The notes below the pieces were generated by a model that saw only the letters and a list, made by a program, of their open reading frames with translations, searched no databases and had not been told where the DNA came from. From NCBI RefSeq assembly GCF_036417845.1, contig NW_027118693.1, positions 4,164,001 to 4,228,000 of the forward strand: a stretch of DNA of 64,000 bases, written 5' to 3'. A program made the position numbers and the translations under genes. The number at the start of each line of letters is the position of its first letter. The first letter of the stretch is position 1. Of this stretch, positions 1 to 11,800 are shown in pieces. The DNA comes from Apteryx mantelli (lineage: Eukaryota; Chordata; Aves; Apterygiformes; Apterygidae).

Positions 1-480
1 AGATGCAGGAGGTGACATGGGAGCCAGCACCGTGTGTGGAACTGGGGAGCCCCATGGCTTAGGGGCAGCTGTACAGGGGGAGCAGGGCTTGAGGAGGCTC
101 CACGGGGGTCGGTGATTTGGCACGCGGCTTAGTGGGCACCCATAGGCTGTGCCTGGAGGTGGCCTCAGGGTGCCCAGGGGTGTCTGTCTTCCCTCTGCCT
201 TCTTGTTTCCCCGGTTACACCTCTCCAGTAGGAAGCCTGGGGCCGCTCTCCTTGTGCCTGACCCCTGGCGCAGAGTGGAGATGGCCCTAGCCCCCAGGCC
301 CTGCCCTGCACCTCCACCTCCAGGCAGAGATGGCCCCGTGGCAAGAGATACCTCAAGGCCCACAGCACCCTGGGGGCTGCGCTCGCCTCCCTGGTGCTGG
401 CACTGCAAGGAAGGGCAGGAGCCAGCACGGTGTGGCATTCCACTAGAGGGGCGTCCGAGATTCTTTCCGATTCCGGGATT
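1..480. other. Non-coding GC-rich stretch, nothing recognised
   Basis: Open frames exist on both strands here but they are proline-, arginine- and glycine-rich with no recognisable domain, as expected in GC-rich DNA. I see no splice-bounded exon or repeat family that I can name. Confidence 0.5.
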
Positions 481-1290
481 AATCGCACTGAACTCGAGAG
501 ATCATCGTTTGTCAAGTATAAGAATTTATTAGAGCTAGGTGGTTCTACACACACAACAGATGCTGGACAACACAAAACAATTAACAGCAAACAATCTACA
601 AGTATAACAAAGCTACAAAGTATAGTAAAGCTAGAAACAGAACAGAATTAAAATGGAATATACGTATCGGAGCTCTACGGTTAAGCCATGGATGCACGGT
701 ACAACGACCGTTCTTGCCCTTTCCTTGTCCTTATGGGCCACCCCTCTGGTATAGGTTTCCCCGTATTGTTCTCACTACACTTGAGCTGCGCCAAGATGAT
801 TGAGGTTCTCCCTGGCAGTTGGCATCAGGGGTGTCCCTGCTGATGGGTGGGTTGTTGGGTCCGCAGGCCAGCTGACGGTGAGTCCAGGTCCACACCAGAG
901 GTATGTGGCTTACTTGCTTTTATCCTTCCCGGGCTTAATTCATTATCCAGTCGAATTGGGCCAGACCACACTTGCACAATAGAACAGATGGTCTCAGCCA
1001 GTAACAGGATGCTCAACAGATAACAGTACGGATGTTCAACAGACAACCCAGTGCAAAGTTCCACAGTACCTAGATGCTTACGGTGAGAGTCTGCAGTGTC
1101 ACTTCTCCTTTGCTGAGTAGGTTTCCTCAGCGCTCGTGGGGTCATTGGAGGGCTCCAGCAACCCCACAGTGTGGTGACTCTGGCTGCCCCATCCCGAGTC
1201 CCACTTGCCTGTGTGGCGGCTATCACTCGGGGTGGAAGAGATGACATGCGTTTCATCTTGAGGGCTCGCCCCTGCGAGTGCTGGCCTCTG
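481..1290 (-). mobile_element. Possible old retroviral LTR remnant
   Basis: Read on the minus strand, this AT-richer block inside GC-rich surroundings has an AATAAA polyadenylation signal at 530-525. It is followed by a short stretch ending at a block rich in CGG and CGGA near 440-490, which resembles the R-U5 part of an avian LTR. No flanking retroviral genes, clear TG/CA ends or target-site duplication were found. The outer limits are guesses. It could instead be unrelated unique sequence. Confidence 0.3.
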
Positions 1291-2640
1291 CCCGCTCAAA
1301 GGGCAGTGGGCTCAGCCCGGTGGAGCCGGGATTGAGCTGTGCAGGGCCATGAACGCAAAGGGGTGGGAGAGCTCCAGTTTGCTTTAACTGAGCCTGCGGC
1401 ACTGATCCCTTGGGCTCTGAGTGGTCACTGCTCCTGTCTGCAGCCTGCTTTGGGGTGCTGTGGTGGGACTGCTGCTGGGGAACCTGGACTGAACTGCTGG
1501 CCCTGCTCCGTGTCCCTGAGCAGGTCGTATGGCTGGTTTATAGTGAAGCGACTGCTCTGTGGCACTGAATTCACCGAACAGGACTTGGTGGCACATGGGC
1601 CCAGGGGCCTGGTGCCCCCAGCTCTGGATTGCAGGGTGCCCCATTGAATAAATAGCTCATCGCTCCTGGCTTTTGAGGTCTTACAAGGGAAAATATAAGC
1701 AAGTAGCCATGGGGAACAGGGATAGCAGAGAAAAGAAATCATTCTTCAAACCCTCCTCTGAAAGGTGTAAACCTCTAGGTAAATAAGATATCACTTGGAG
1801 GACCCCATTCAAGCATTGTCGTTCTATTTGACTTTTAAAATAAGGTTGCCTGGAGAGCTCCATTTGCAAAGGGGTTGGAGTCCCCAGCACTGGGCAGCAC
1901 TCTGGGCTCCATTGCGCTGGCGTCTGTGCATACAGATCCTGCGGTGTTTGGGCACAGCAGGGAGGGCACCTTCTGCTTGAGGGTCGTTGCGAGCACTGCA
2001 GCTGATTTCATTGCTGGAGCCAGAGTGTCCTGGCTCCAGGCAAGCCCTGTGCCCTTCCTTGTGCAGGGGTGGCAGAAGAGGGGCTTTATTTCCAAGGCAA
2101 ATCTGTCAAGACCTCCTTTCTCAAAAACAGCATTTAGACCGAGGCCAGATAGTGAAATCTCTTGTGCCCCCATGGGGTAATGGGACATTTAAAAGAGGGT
2201 CCAGCCTCACTGCAGGACCTTCCCCGTTCCCCTCAGGCTCAGTGCAGAGCGCTCCAGACAAAACGTGCAGCTCCAGGATCGGCGCGGGGTAGGCAGTGGT
2301 GATAGAAATAGAGCTGCACGGCATACCCCACCCCTGCCCTTCCACAGGAGATGCAAGCCCTGAGGACAGCGGGTGCCTGCTCTTGCCCTGGGGTGTCTCT
2401 GGAGAGGGCAGGGGCAGCTAAAGCTTTTCTGCCTCTTTCCCTTGTGTTTTCTAGTCCAGCAGAACAACTGGCGCTTTGCAGCAAAACCAAAATGGGTCAG
2501 TCTGCTCTGCACTGTCTTGGGATGCCGGAAAGAGAGGACACCCTGTCATGCCCAGGATAATCCTGATTCACGCAGGGAATAAGATTTTCCCCTTGCCTTT
2601 GCCTCCCTAAAACAAATAACACTCACACGGGATGAAGAAA
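1291..2640. other. Downstream flank of the MROH gene
   Basis: No coding exon or named repeat is visible. This stretch lies 3' of the minus-strand MROH gene and may include its 3' untranslated region, which would run left from 2840. Confidence 0.45.
2085..2090 (-). other. Candidate polyadenylation signal for the MROH gene
   Basis: TTTATT on the plus strand reads AATAAA on the minus strand, about 750 bases beyond the MROH stop codon. It is the first canonical hexamer I found downstream. A weaker GATAAA variant lies much closer at 2652-2647, so the real cleavage site is not decided. Confidence 0.4.
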
Positions 2641-2840
2641 CAGGGCTTTATCTTTGGGGAAAGCACACCGAAGGGATGAACTGGTAGAACAATAATGGGA
2701 CAGGATGCACTTGAGCTGTCGAGCTGTCCCGTGGCTGCAGGAGATGCCAGCAATGACCCAGCCCCTCCAGCACACTTGCATGTCTGCGGTGTGCGGCACC
2801 ATGGCATTGGCCCAGCTGCGCCAGCTCTGCTCAAATAGAG

Positions 2841-5800
2841 TCACCTCCTGGCGGGAGGGTGACGCCTCTCCCATGCTCTCTGGAGCCAGTGACCCAGTGC
2901 TCTGAAGCTGAACCTTGATGGAGACCTTTTCCTTGGAGTTGTCAGGTTCAGGATGGTCTGTGTCACCAGGCAACACACTGAGGGTTCAGCGTCATTTTCC
3001 AGGGGCTGGAGGGCTGCGACAGAAGGAACAGAGCAGATAACAAACTCCCCTATTTGCAGAGATCCCAGCAATTCCCCCCACCCCAGGCAGGGCCAGTCCC
3101 ACCCAGCTCTTCCCAGGGTGGGGAGGGAGCATGTGGGAGAAACGGATCAGCTGCAGGTTGCTGGTCAGGAATGCCCCAAATGACCCCCAAATCCCCCCTC
3201 CTCTCCCCCACACAGGGAGACAGGGCCTTCCTCACCTGGGGCAGGGCAGGGAACTGGGACTCACTTCCCGGGCTCCTTCTTCCCCCCTGCCAGGGTCACC
3301 TGACCCAGCGCTGCTCTCACTCACCGTTGCAGATCTCCTGCACCTTCCCCTTCCTCTGCTTCATTTGCTGCCCGATGAGCCCTAGGCAAACACCTCCTGT
3401 CACCCCTCGTACTGCCCACCAAGCCCCCAGCAGCACAGCTCCCATCTGGCCTTGCCAGCCTGGCCATGCATCCTCCTCCCCTTGGGCAAGGCTGGTCCCA
3501 GCGCGGTCCCCAGGGTGCAGCATCCAGGCATGCTGTGAGGGACTGAAGAACCTCCTCTCAGCCCATCTGCATGGTCAGGGATGGCACCGGGGTTGGGGCT
3601 CACCAATGAACCTCACGGCTGCCTCCACCAAGGATGCCTCAGGGTTCTCCAAGTATGGCAGGCTCTGCTGCAGGTATTGCTCCACTCTGCTCCTGTCCCT
3701 CAGCAGCTGGAGACAGCACAAGGCCAGGGGGTTGGCACTGAGACTCCCTGGGGAGCCAGGCCTGCCCCTCCGCCCAGGACCGGCCTCCTCTTCCTTCCTC
3801 CTCATGACTCCCAGTGGCCTATGGCTGCTGAGATCCCCCCAATTCTTCTGCCAAGGACCAGCCAGGCCAGAGGCCCCTCAGCATCCCGGGGGGCAGCAAG
3901 AGCAGAGGGGCCTGGAGCAGAGCCTGTCGTGGCTGGGGCTCTGGCTGGAGCAGTGGGTGAGGGGCACAGCTGTGTGCCCTGCACACTGGGCAGGGGGCCA
4001 GCCCTCATCCGGCCTCGGCCCCGGGCACTTTCCTGTTGTCCTTACCAGGTACTCCCCGATCCTCCACGTCTCCCCTCTTCTGGCCAGATGCCAGAGCTCC
4101 CCCCGCTTCAAGAGCCACGCAGCACCGACGAGGGCTTCCTGAGAGGCCTGCACAGCAGCAGAGACCAGGAGATGCTACCACAGCCAGGGAAGGACATCCT
4201 GGGTCCCCCTCATCTTGGTAAGGCTTGGAGTCTTTCCCAGCCCGGAATGGGAAGATGCAGCTTGGGACCAGGTCTGCCCCTCGCTGAAGGCAGACGCAGC
4301 TCTGCCTTATCCTTGGCGACACAGGAAGTTGGACCTCATGCGGACATGCATCCAAAGGGACACTTGTCAGCAGCCCTTGCCATGGTGCTCAGGCCCACCC
4401 AAGGGACGTCAGCATTGCTTCCCAAAATCACTGCTCCATACCCGGGCCACGCTCTGGATCTCCTCGCTCATGTGGAGGTAGAGTGGGACCAGGCTCCTCT
4501 GCACATGCTGCTTCATCCGCCGTTCGTTCTTCCCCACCACAGTCCTCATCAGGTCTTTGAAGAGGAGGATGGAGAGCTCTCGCACTGTGCTGTCTTCCTG
4601 TGGGGAGGGAGGAGAGGAGGGGAGGCCTCAGCAACGACTCCAGGAAGCAGGCATGAGAAGACGGTTTGCCATTGCAAGGCCTCGTCCTCCCCAGGCACAA
4701 CCGTCCCTCACCCCGGCCGGATATCGAAGCTGGGGACAAGCCTCTGCGGAGGCAGCCTGGAGAATGAGGGTTGTCGGCAGCAGCAGCAGGACAAGCTTCC
4801 CTGGGCTCTGTCTCCCTCTGCCTCTGGAGGGAACTTTCTGGGGCTCCATCAGGGCCCCCGCACAGAAGAGAATGACAGAAAGGGACAGCCCTGGGGCACG
4901 GCCCCTCCCTTGCTCTCTAGCCTGCTCCTGCCTCTTTGCTCCTCTCTGCCCCAGGCCGTGACAGGCGCCACAGGGAGTCAAGCATGAGACGGAGCAGCTC
5001 AGGGCAGAGAGGGCGCTGGTTTGGTCTAGTCCCACAGCCCAGGACACCAAGGCCAGCACAGGGAATGGGCTGACAACCACAGGGCAAAAGGCTTCCTGAC
5101 AGGCAGCAGGGCCTGTGGCGGGAGGTGCAAATACACGTGCCAATGGGCACACGTGCAGAGGGACCCACAGCACCCATAGCCATGCATACAGACCCCCGGA
5201 CACACCAGGAGAGCCCCTGGCTCTCCCACCAGCCTTACGTCGTCAAAGCGTGGCAATAGCTTCTCTGCCAGCTGCAGAGCGATGGGGTTGGAGCCCTTCT
5301 GGTCCAGGCAGATGAGGATGTTTCTCAGCAACATCAGGCTTCCCACGCACATGTCCTTGCGAGCGTCCTGCAGCCACTCCAGGATGTCTGGGAGCAGAGT
5401 CTGCATTTTCTTTGCCTGTGTGAAAGACAACTTCCTTTTTGTGAAGTAAGGCCAGAACCCCCTGCCCAGAAGTGCTCTGGGTGCTGATTTCCCATCAGGA
5501 CTCAGGGCCAGGGCCAGGGCTCTACACACACCCATGGCTTGGGCACAGAGGCTGCAGTGCAGGGCAGAGATCTCCAAGGGGGCCCTGAGCATGTTAGGGC
5601 CTCTGTACGGAGGAAGGCTGCTGCCGCAAGGCCCAGCAGCAGCCGGCTGCATTAGCCTGGCGCTGTGCTCTGCCTCATCGTCCCTCTCCCAGCGGGTGTG
5701 TTGCAGATCACAGCTCTCCCACGACTGAGGCCATTTGGAGCTGGCTTGCTTGCTGCTGGGCCTGGATCTCTGCCTGGCCCAGCTGAGACGTGCCAGCAGT

Positions 5801-8800
5801 GGGAGCTCCTCCCAGTGGGCACTGGTGCCTTTCTCCTTGTGCAGCACAGCCAAGGGCCTGCCGTGAAAGACTCGGGGCAGATGAACGGGGCGGCGGGGAC
5901 TTGGGAGCAGCTACCGCGCCTCCTGATTGCCAGCCAAGTCCAAGCCACTGTGTGACCCAGCGCCTCCTGTCAAGCCCCAGGCTGCCAGCATAGCCTCACC
6001 CAGCTGCCCCTCTGCTCACCATTTTGAGGCTTTCCGACAGCCTCAGGAGGCTTCTGAACACCAGTCTGCGCATCTCCAGGCCCTGAGCCTGCACATAACT
6101 CCGGAGGAGCAGCACGACGTCATAATACACCTCGGCAAAGTCAGGGCATAGCACCAGCTGAAATGCACACAGCAATGAAAGACTGGCAGGGCCGACAGCG
6201 TGCAGCTCTGGATCCCACCCACCACTCAGGGCAAGGGCACCAGGCCCTGACAAAGCTCAGCCCACAGGCAGCAGGGATTCTGGAGAGACCCCCCCTCCCC
6301 ATGCCCTGCTCCCAGCCCTGGGCCTCACGGCACACTGCACACACCGCTCGCCTCCTCCTCACAGCCTCTGAGCCCTTGGCAGCCTCTTGTTCTCATCCCT
6401 TGGAGGAGCACTTGAACAGAGAGCTGCCACAAAGGAGGCACGAAATACAAGTGCTTGCGAGTGGTCGCCCAGCAGAAATGAGCCAAGGCCAGGGCTACTA
6501 AGAGGAGCGTGTGCATTGCCCCAGCTCCGCTGACCAACATCACCCCACAGGCATGTGCACAATGCGAGCAGAGAGCATTTAGAGGCACCTCCAGAGAGAC
6601 ACTGCTTGCCATGAGGCCCATCTCGACGAAGAAAGTCATGGCGGGCATCTGATGAAACTGGTCCTCCTGCCTCAGCAGCCTTGCCAGCCGGTGGAAGATC
6701 CAGCGACGCAGGTGCTCGGGAGCGCTCCTCATCTCTCTGGCAGAGGCAAGAAAGCACCATTGGTACTCAGCTAAGCAGGCACACCTCCCCTGGGATTGCT
6801 CGGCCCACTCTAGCCATTTCCCCCTGCGCAGGGCAAGGCAGGCCAAGGCAGTGCTTGGCACGCACCTACTGCAGCCGGTGGCATTTGCTCATGGAGGGCT
6901 GGTCTTTCCCTACCACACCTTGCCATTAGAAAGCCAGGGTCAGTCATCATTATGTTCCTTTTGGTGGGACACCAGAGAAACACCCTCCCTCCCTGGAAGG
7001 CATGGCCTTCCCACGCATCCCTTTTCCTGACCCCTTTGCATTCCTGTCCCCCTGGGGCCTTCCCATGTTCTTCTCTGCATCTTGCACCTTTCCTGGCACT
7101 GCAGCCAGACCATCCCCAATGCTCTCTGTGATGGCAGCCCAGGCCCCACGGCAGGGCACTCCAGGCCTTTGGGAGGGGACCACTCCCACAACTCCTAACA
7201 CCACCTGCTCCCCCAGCAACTCTCCAGGCTGGGGCAGGGAGCTCCCACGGCCATTTTGCTGGGGGACCCCTTGCCACACGTGCTGAGGCTGCAGCCCTTT
7301 TCTTGGAGAACTGGGCTCCTCCTTCACTCTCATGGAGGACATTGCGTAGGGCACCTCAAATCCAGGGAAGAGGTGTTGGGGGACAGCAGGGCGTAAAGGG
7401 CTGTACCTGGCCAGCACTGCCACTCCCTTCTGAGATGTCTCTGCACGCAGAAACAGGTCCCAGCCACCGTTTCTCTCAACAGCCAGGGCTATATGCTGAT
7501 AACCAGCGCAGCGGAGGAGACCTTTCATGGCCTCCACGGCGCACCTGCATGCAGAGCAAAGCCCAGGTCACACTGGCAGCCTGGCCCTGCCTTCAGGTCC
7601 AAGGCAGAGACAGGGAGACTGGGATCGAGCACCTGACATGGTTGCTGGCACGGGACTCATACCATTGGCATTCCCTCAGGAAGATATTTGCTTCCTGGCG
7701 CGTGAACTCTGCTGTGAAGACCATCTGAAAGAGCAGCGCCAGGAAGAGCTGGGGGAAAAACTCCTTCACCGCCTGCAGGCAGACGGGCTCCTGGAGAATC
7801 ACATGCAGTGCTCTCGTTGCCTGCAGAAAACACCCAGAGACACCTCTCACTCCTGAACTGTCTCTGTCCTGCTTCCTGAACCCTCGAGGTGGGAGCCTCA
7901 GGCACAGCCTTGGACCACAGAAAATGCAGATGGAGGGCACAGACGTGCTGCCTGACCAGGGCCAAGGCCCGCAGGTTCTTTGGCCTCAGCTTCAGTCTGT
8001 ACACAATGAGCCTTCCTGCGTCAGCATGACCATCGCCTGGGCAGGCTTCATGCATCGTGCAGGCTCTGCCAGGATCCCTGTCCCAGGCTTTGCCATCTGC
8101 TCAGGTTTTGCAGGAGCCCTACTCCTGCCCCTAACCTTGCCCTGAACCCTACCCTGCGTTTCCAGCCTGCTGAACGAGGTCAGGGGATGCAGGGACAGGG
8201 GAGGATGGAGATTTCCTGAGCATGGCCAGCCTAGGTGTTGGCGTGCAGAGAGGCCCAAGCAGCACTCGGCAGCCCTGTGTGCTGGCCCAGGTGGAGGCCT
8301 GGCGCTGGGCATGTTGTATCCATGGGCTCAGGGGAGGTCCCTGCTTGGGGGCACACAGGGAGGGGAGAGGGGGCCTGGAGAGGCAGGTGCCAGCCTGCGG
8401 GCAAGCGAGGTCTCGTCCCGTAACTCACAGCCAGGGGAAGGATGCAGCTGTTGTCCCTGTCGGAGCTGGACTGCTTGCGCAGTGGCCGCTCCTCCAGCAA
8501 GCTCAGCAGCTCCCGCAGCACGTTTGTCGCAGCCGGGGGCTTAGCCATCAGCACCTTCCACATGGTCACGGCGGTGCTGCAGGCCCAGAGTGCTCTGTCA
8601 GTTGCCTCCTTGGCCACAGCACCGCAGCCTGGGAAGCCCTGGAAGTCCCTAGCTGTCCAGCAGCCTTACCCCTAGCCACCCCCTCCTCGCTGGCAGCCCC
8701 AAGGGCATCCTGCCCATGCAGGCAGGACATGACCAAGCTGAAGGCCCCTGTGGGGCAGGGAGTGAGCATAGCTGCTGGGTGCTGGGCATGAAGGCAGGGA

Positions 8801-11800
8801 CACTTGCTCAGCTCTGCTGTCTGAAGGGCTGCTTGATGCACCAGCGCTGGGCAGTGGTGGGAGAGACAGAGGGCCCTGCCCCTCAGGGGTGTCCTGGGAA
8901 TCTCCTTGGCTCTGGCCCTCTTTGGGCCCTTCTCCCCATCTGGATGAGCTCTCGAGGCTGACGGGCCCCATACCTGCTGCAGAGTGGGGAGCAGTACAGC
9001 AGGCTCATGGTCACCTCACCAGGGTTCGAGCAGGCCAGTCGACAAAGGGTCTTGTATAGGGTGACCTCGGCCGACCACTTCCTGACATACTCCAGGTTCT
9101 GGTAGAGGCACCTTATGAGCCGTGGCACCTGGAAGACACATGGGTGAGACACATTACCCCAGCTCCCACTGAGATCTCCTTCCCTCTACACCACTCCCAA
9201 TGCTCCTTGCGGCCTTCAAACGGTGTCGGGGGCCCAAGAACCCTGGATTTGGTGGGGGGAAACCGTGTCCCAGAGGGCTCAAGTCCCAAGCACGCCAGCC
9301 CCAGGCTGCTTACATCTTCCAGCGGACAGACAGCGTCCCGCAGGAACACCTTCAGCATGCGCCTAGCCACTGCCGTGCTGTAGGTGCTGCAGTTCCTCAT
9401 GCCCTCCATGGCTGTGACAATGACATCTGTCCACTCAGAAGGATGAAGGCTTTTCACAAACGGCTATGGGAGAAAGGAGGTGAGGGAAGAAATGTCACGC
9501 TGTGGGCCATGTCAGCGGTGCTTAGCTGAGCAGTGGACACTGCTCTGGAGAGGGGTGCAGAGCAATGCTGGCACCGTGGCCCCAGCAGAGACAAGAGTGG
9601 GCGCTGGGCTGAGCAGCGGCACCGTGGGGCATGTGGCCAGAGGGCCATCAGGGCAAGGCAGGATGGCTGGGATCAGGGTCACAGTGCACTGGCTCTGCAG
9701 GCAACCACAGCTTGCTGGTGGCCAGCAAGGCTGGAGCTGCTGCTGGCACTCTTGGAGCGAAGCCTCTGGCTAGTCCCCGCTCAGGCACAGCGGAAGAGAC
9801 ACCGGTGAGAGCGGTGGCTGCTACCAGCGTGCAGCCATTATGCAAGGTGCCACTGAGAGCTGCTTCCCTCTCCACCACTCCCTCTGCCCATTCTGCATGA
9901 ACCGCGAGGCCCTCTCAGCTCCACTCATTAGGGATCCCTTTGCTCATCCAAGTCTCCTGATGACTCCAGGGCCAAGAGTCCCAGCAAGGGAGGTGCTCCT
10001 CACCCTAATGTTCTCACGGATGTTGCTGGTCCGTGAAAGGCAGAGTTCATCGTCAGCTTCTGACTCCTTTTGGGACGCTACATGCTCTGGATTATCCTGC
10101 AAGAGCTCCCTGCCTGAACAGGAGTGGAAAGACAGAGCGGTCAGGAGGAGTGATGGAGACTTGGAAGTGGCAGACTGATGGCGTCAGGGAGAAACCAGCC
10201 CGCAGAGAAAAAGAGCGTGCCGGGAGCGTACGGGGAGCAGGATTCCCAGGGAGGGTCAGGGCCTATTCCAGGGCAGAGAAGGGGCAACTGCTTCAAAGGG
10301 TACCAAAAGCCTGCTGGGTTCGACTGGACGTTCTGGTGTGAAGCACCTCAGAAGCCACAGGGTGAGCAGGGGCTGCTGAGCATTTTCCAGGCCAGGGGTA
10401 TCCAGGACAGGTACTAACATACTGCTCCTCTACTCCTACATCAGCCATGTTTCCTGCTTCTTTGTCTCACGGAGCAGAGCGGCTGAGGCAGTGTGATGCC
10501 TTCCCTGGCCTTGCCACAATGTCTCTGTCCAGAAGGACGCAGCCCACCACAGCTTCTCTTACGTTTTCGTTGCATGACGAAACTGAACAGGCAACCAAGA
10601 GCATCCAAAGCCCCACGGTTGGTCTCCGCGTCCTCATAAGCACAGCAAAGGATGAGACGCCCCACCAGCTGTCCCAGGATTGGGACAGAGATCTTTCCAC
10701 AGCAGGCGGGGCTCTCATCAACTCCTCCAAAGGGGTGCCAGACCTGCGCAAGGGGGTGGTACAGGTATGAAGGGCCGATGGCAGGCAGTCGCCACCAAAG
10801 CCCTGAAGCCAGGAGTCTGCCCAGGCATGCATCCCAGGTGAGTCCAAGCTTTGGAAGGCCCTGCAGGCCTTGGCTCTCAAAGCAGCTGGGCAGCAGCCCA
10901 GGCAAGGCAGCGCTGCCACACCTGGCCTCACGTCACGCTCCCCGCACACTCCTGCCCTGCACAGGGCTAGGGGCACAGCTGGCTCCTCAGAAAAAAAGCA
11001 CTGGAGAGAGAAGCTCATGGCAAGAGGGACAAAGACCTTTTGCTTCAGGCCAGAGCCTTGCTGAGCACTTTGACCTCTGCCCAGGCTTCCCTCAGAGGGA
11101 CCCCTGAGCTGAAAGGTGCTCTGGTCTGCAGGGAAGGGACAAAGGGCTGGCTCAAAGGTGCCTGGCTCCTTACCTTCAGCGAGGAATAGCTGGCCAGCAA
11201 CTTGCTCAGCCTCCCAATCCTCCCCACAGCCCTCTCACGCACAGCTGCTCTCTCCGAGTTGGTGAAGGACAACAGGAGCTGGGAGGAGAAAGGCTACTGG
11301 TCTGCCCGGGGAGCTGACGCCCACTCCAGCAGAAGCAGCTCTGCTAAGCCCCTGGCTGCATTGCTACAGTCCATCAAGGCTTCCTCAGGGCTAGAGCAAA
11401 GCCTGGAATGGGGTTCCTGCCCCTACAGGCCAATCCAGACCCCCACCTCCTGCACAGCCCCTGCTCCTTTCCATGCCTCCCCTCCAGAACATCGCTGAGT
11501 GTGCCCTCCTCAGCAAGGAAGGGCTTTAGGGCAGCACCTTCCCTGGGACTCTGCATGGGGGAGGCTGGGCTATGGCCTCTTGGGATGGCAGAAGAACCGA
11601 GCTTCTCAGCTGGGCTCCCCTTGCAGGATGGGCAGCTCCCAGGAGGTCTCTGCCTCATTCAGATCTGGGGACGGAAGTACAAGGGAAAGGGAGGCAGGGG
11701 GATGCAGCACCAGCTGCCACCTGTGTGGTGCCAAGAGAAGAAGGGTCCAACTCCTCCCAGGCCTTTAGTGCCAGAAAAGCTTTGGGGGCAGAGTTGGCCC

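Noticed and set aside
3054-4987. Plus-strand open frames of 362 and 468 codons
   Set aside because: They lie antisense across MROH exons 18-22 and introns, with composition typical of GC-rich shadow frames and no domain. The minus-strand exons explain the sequence.
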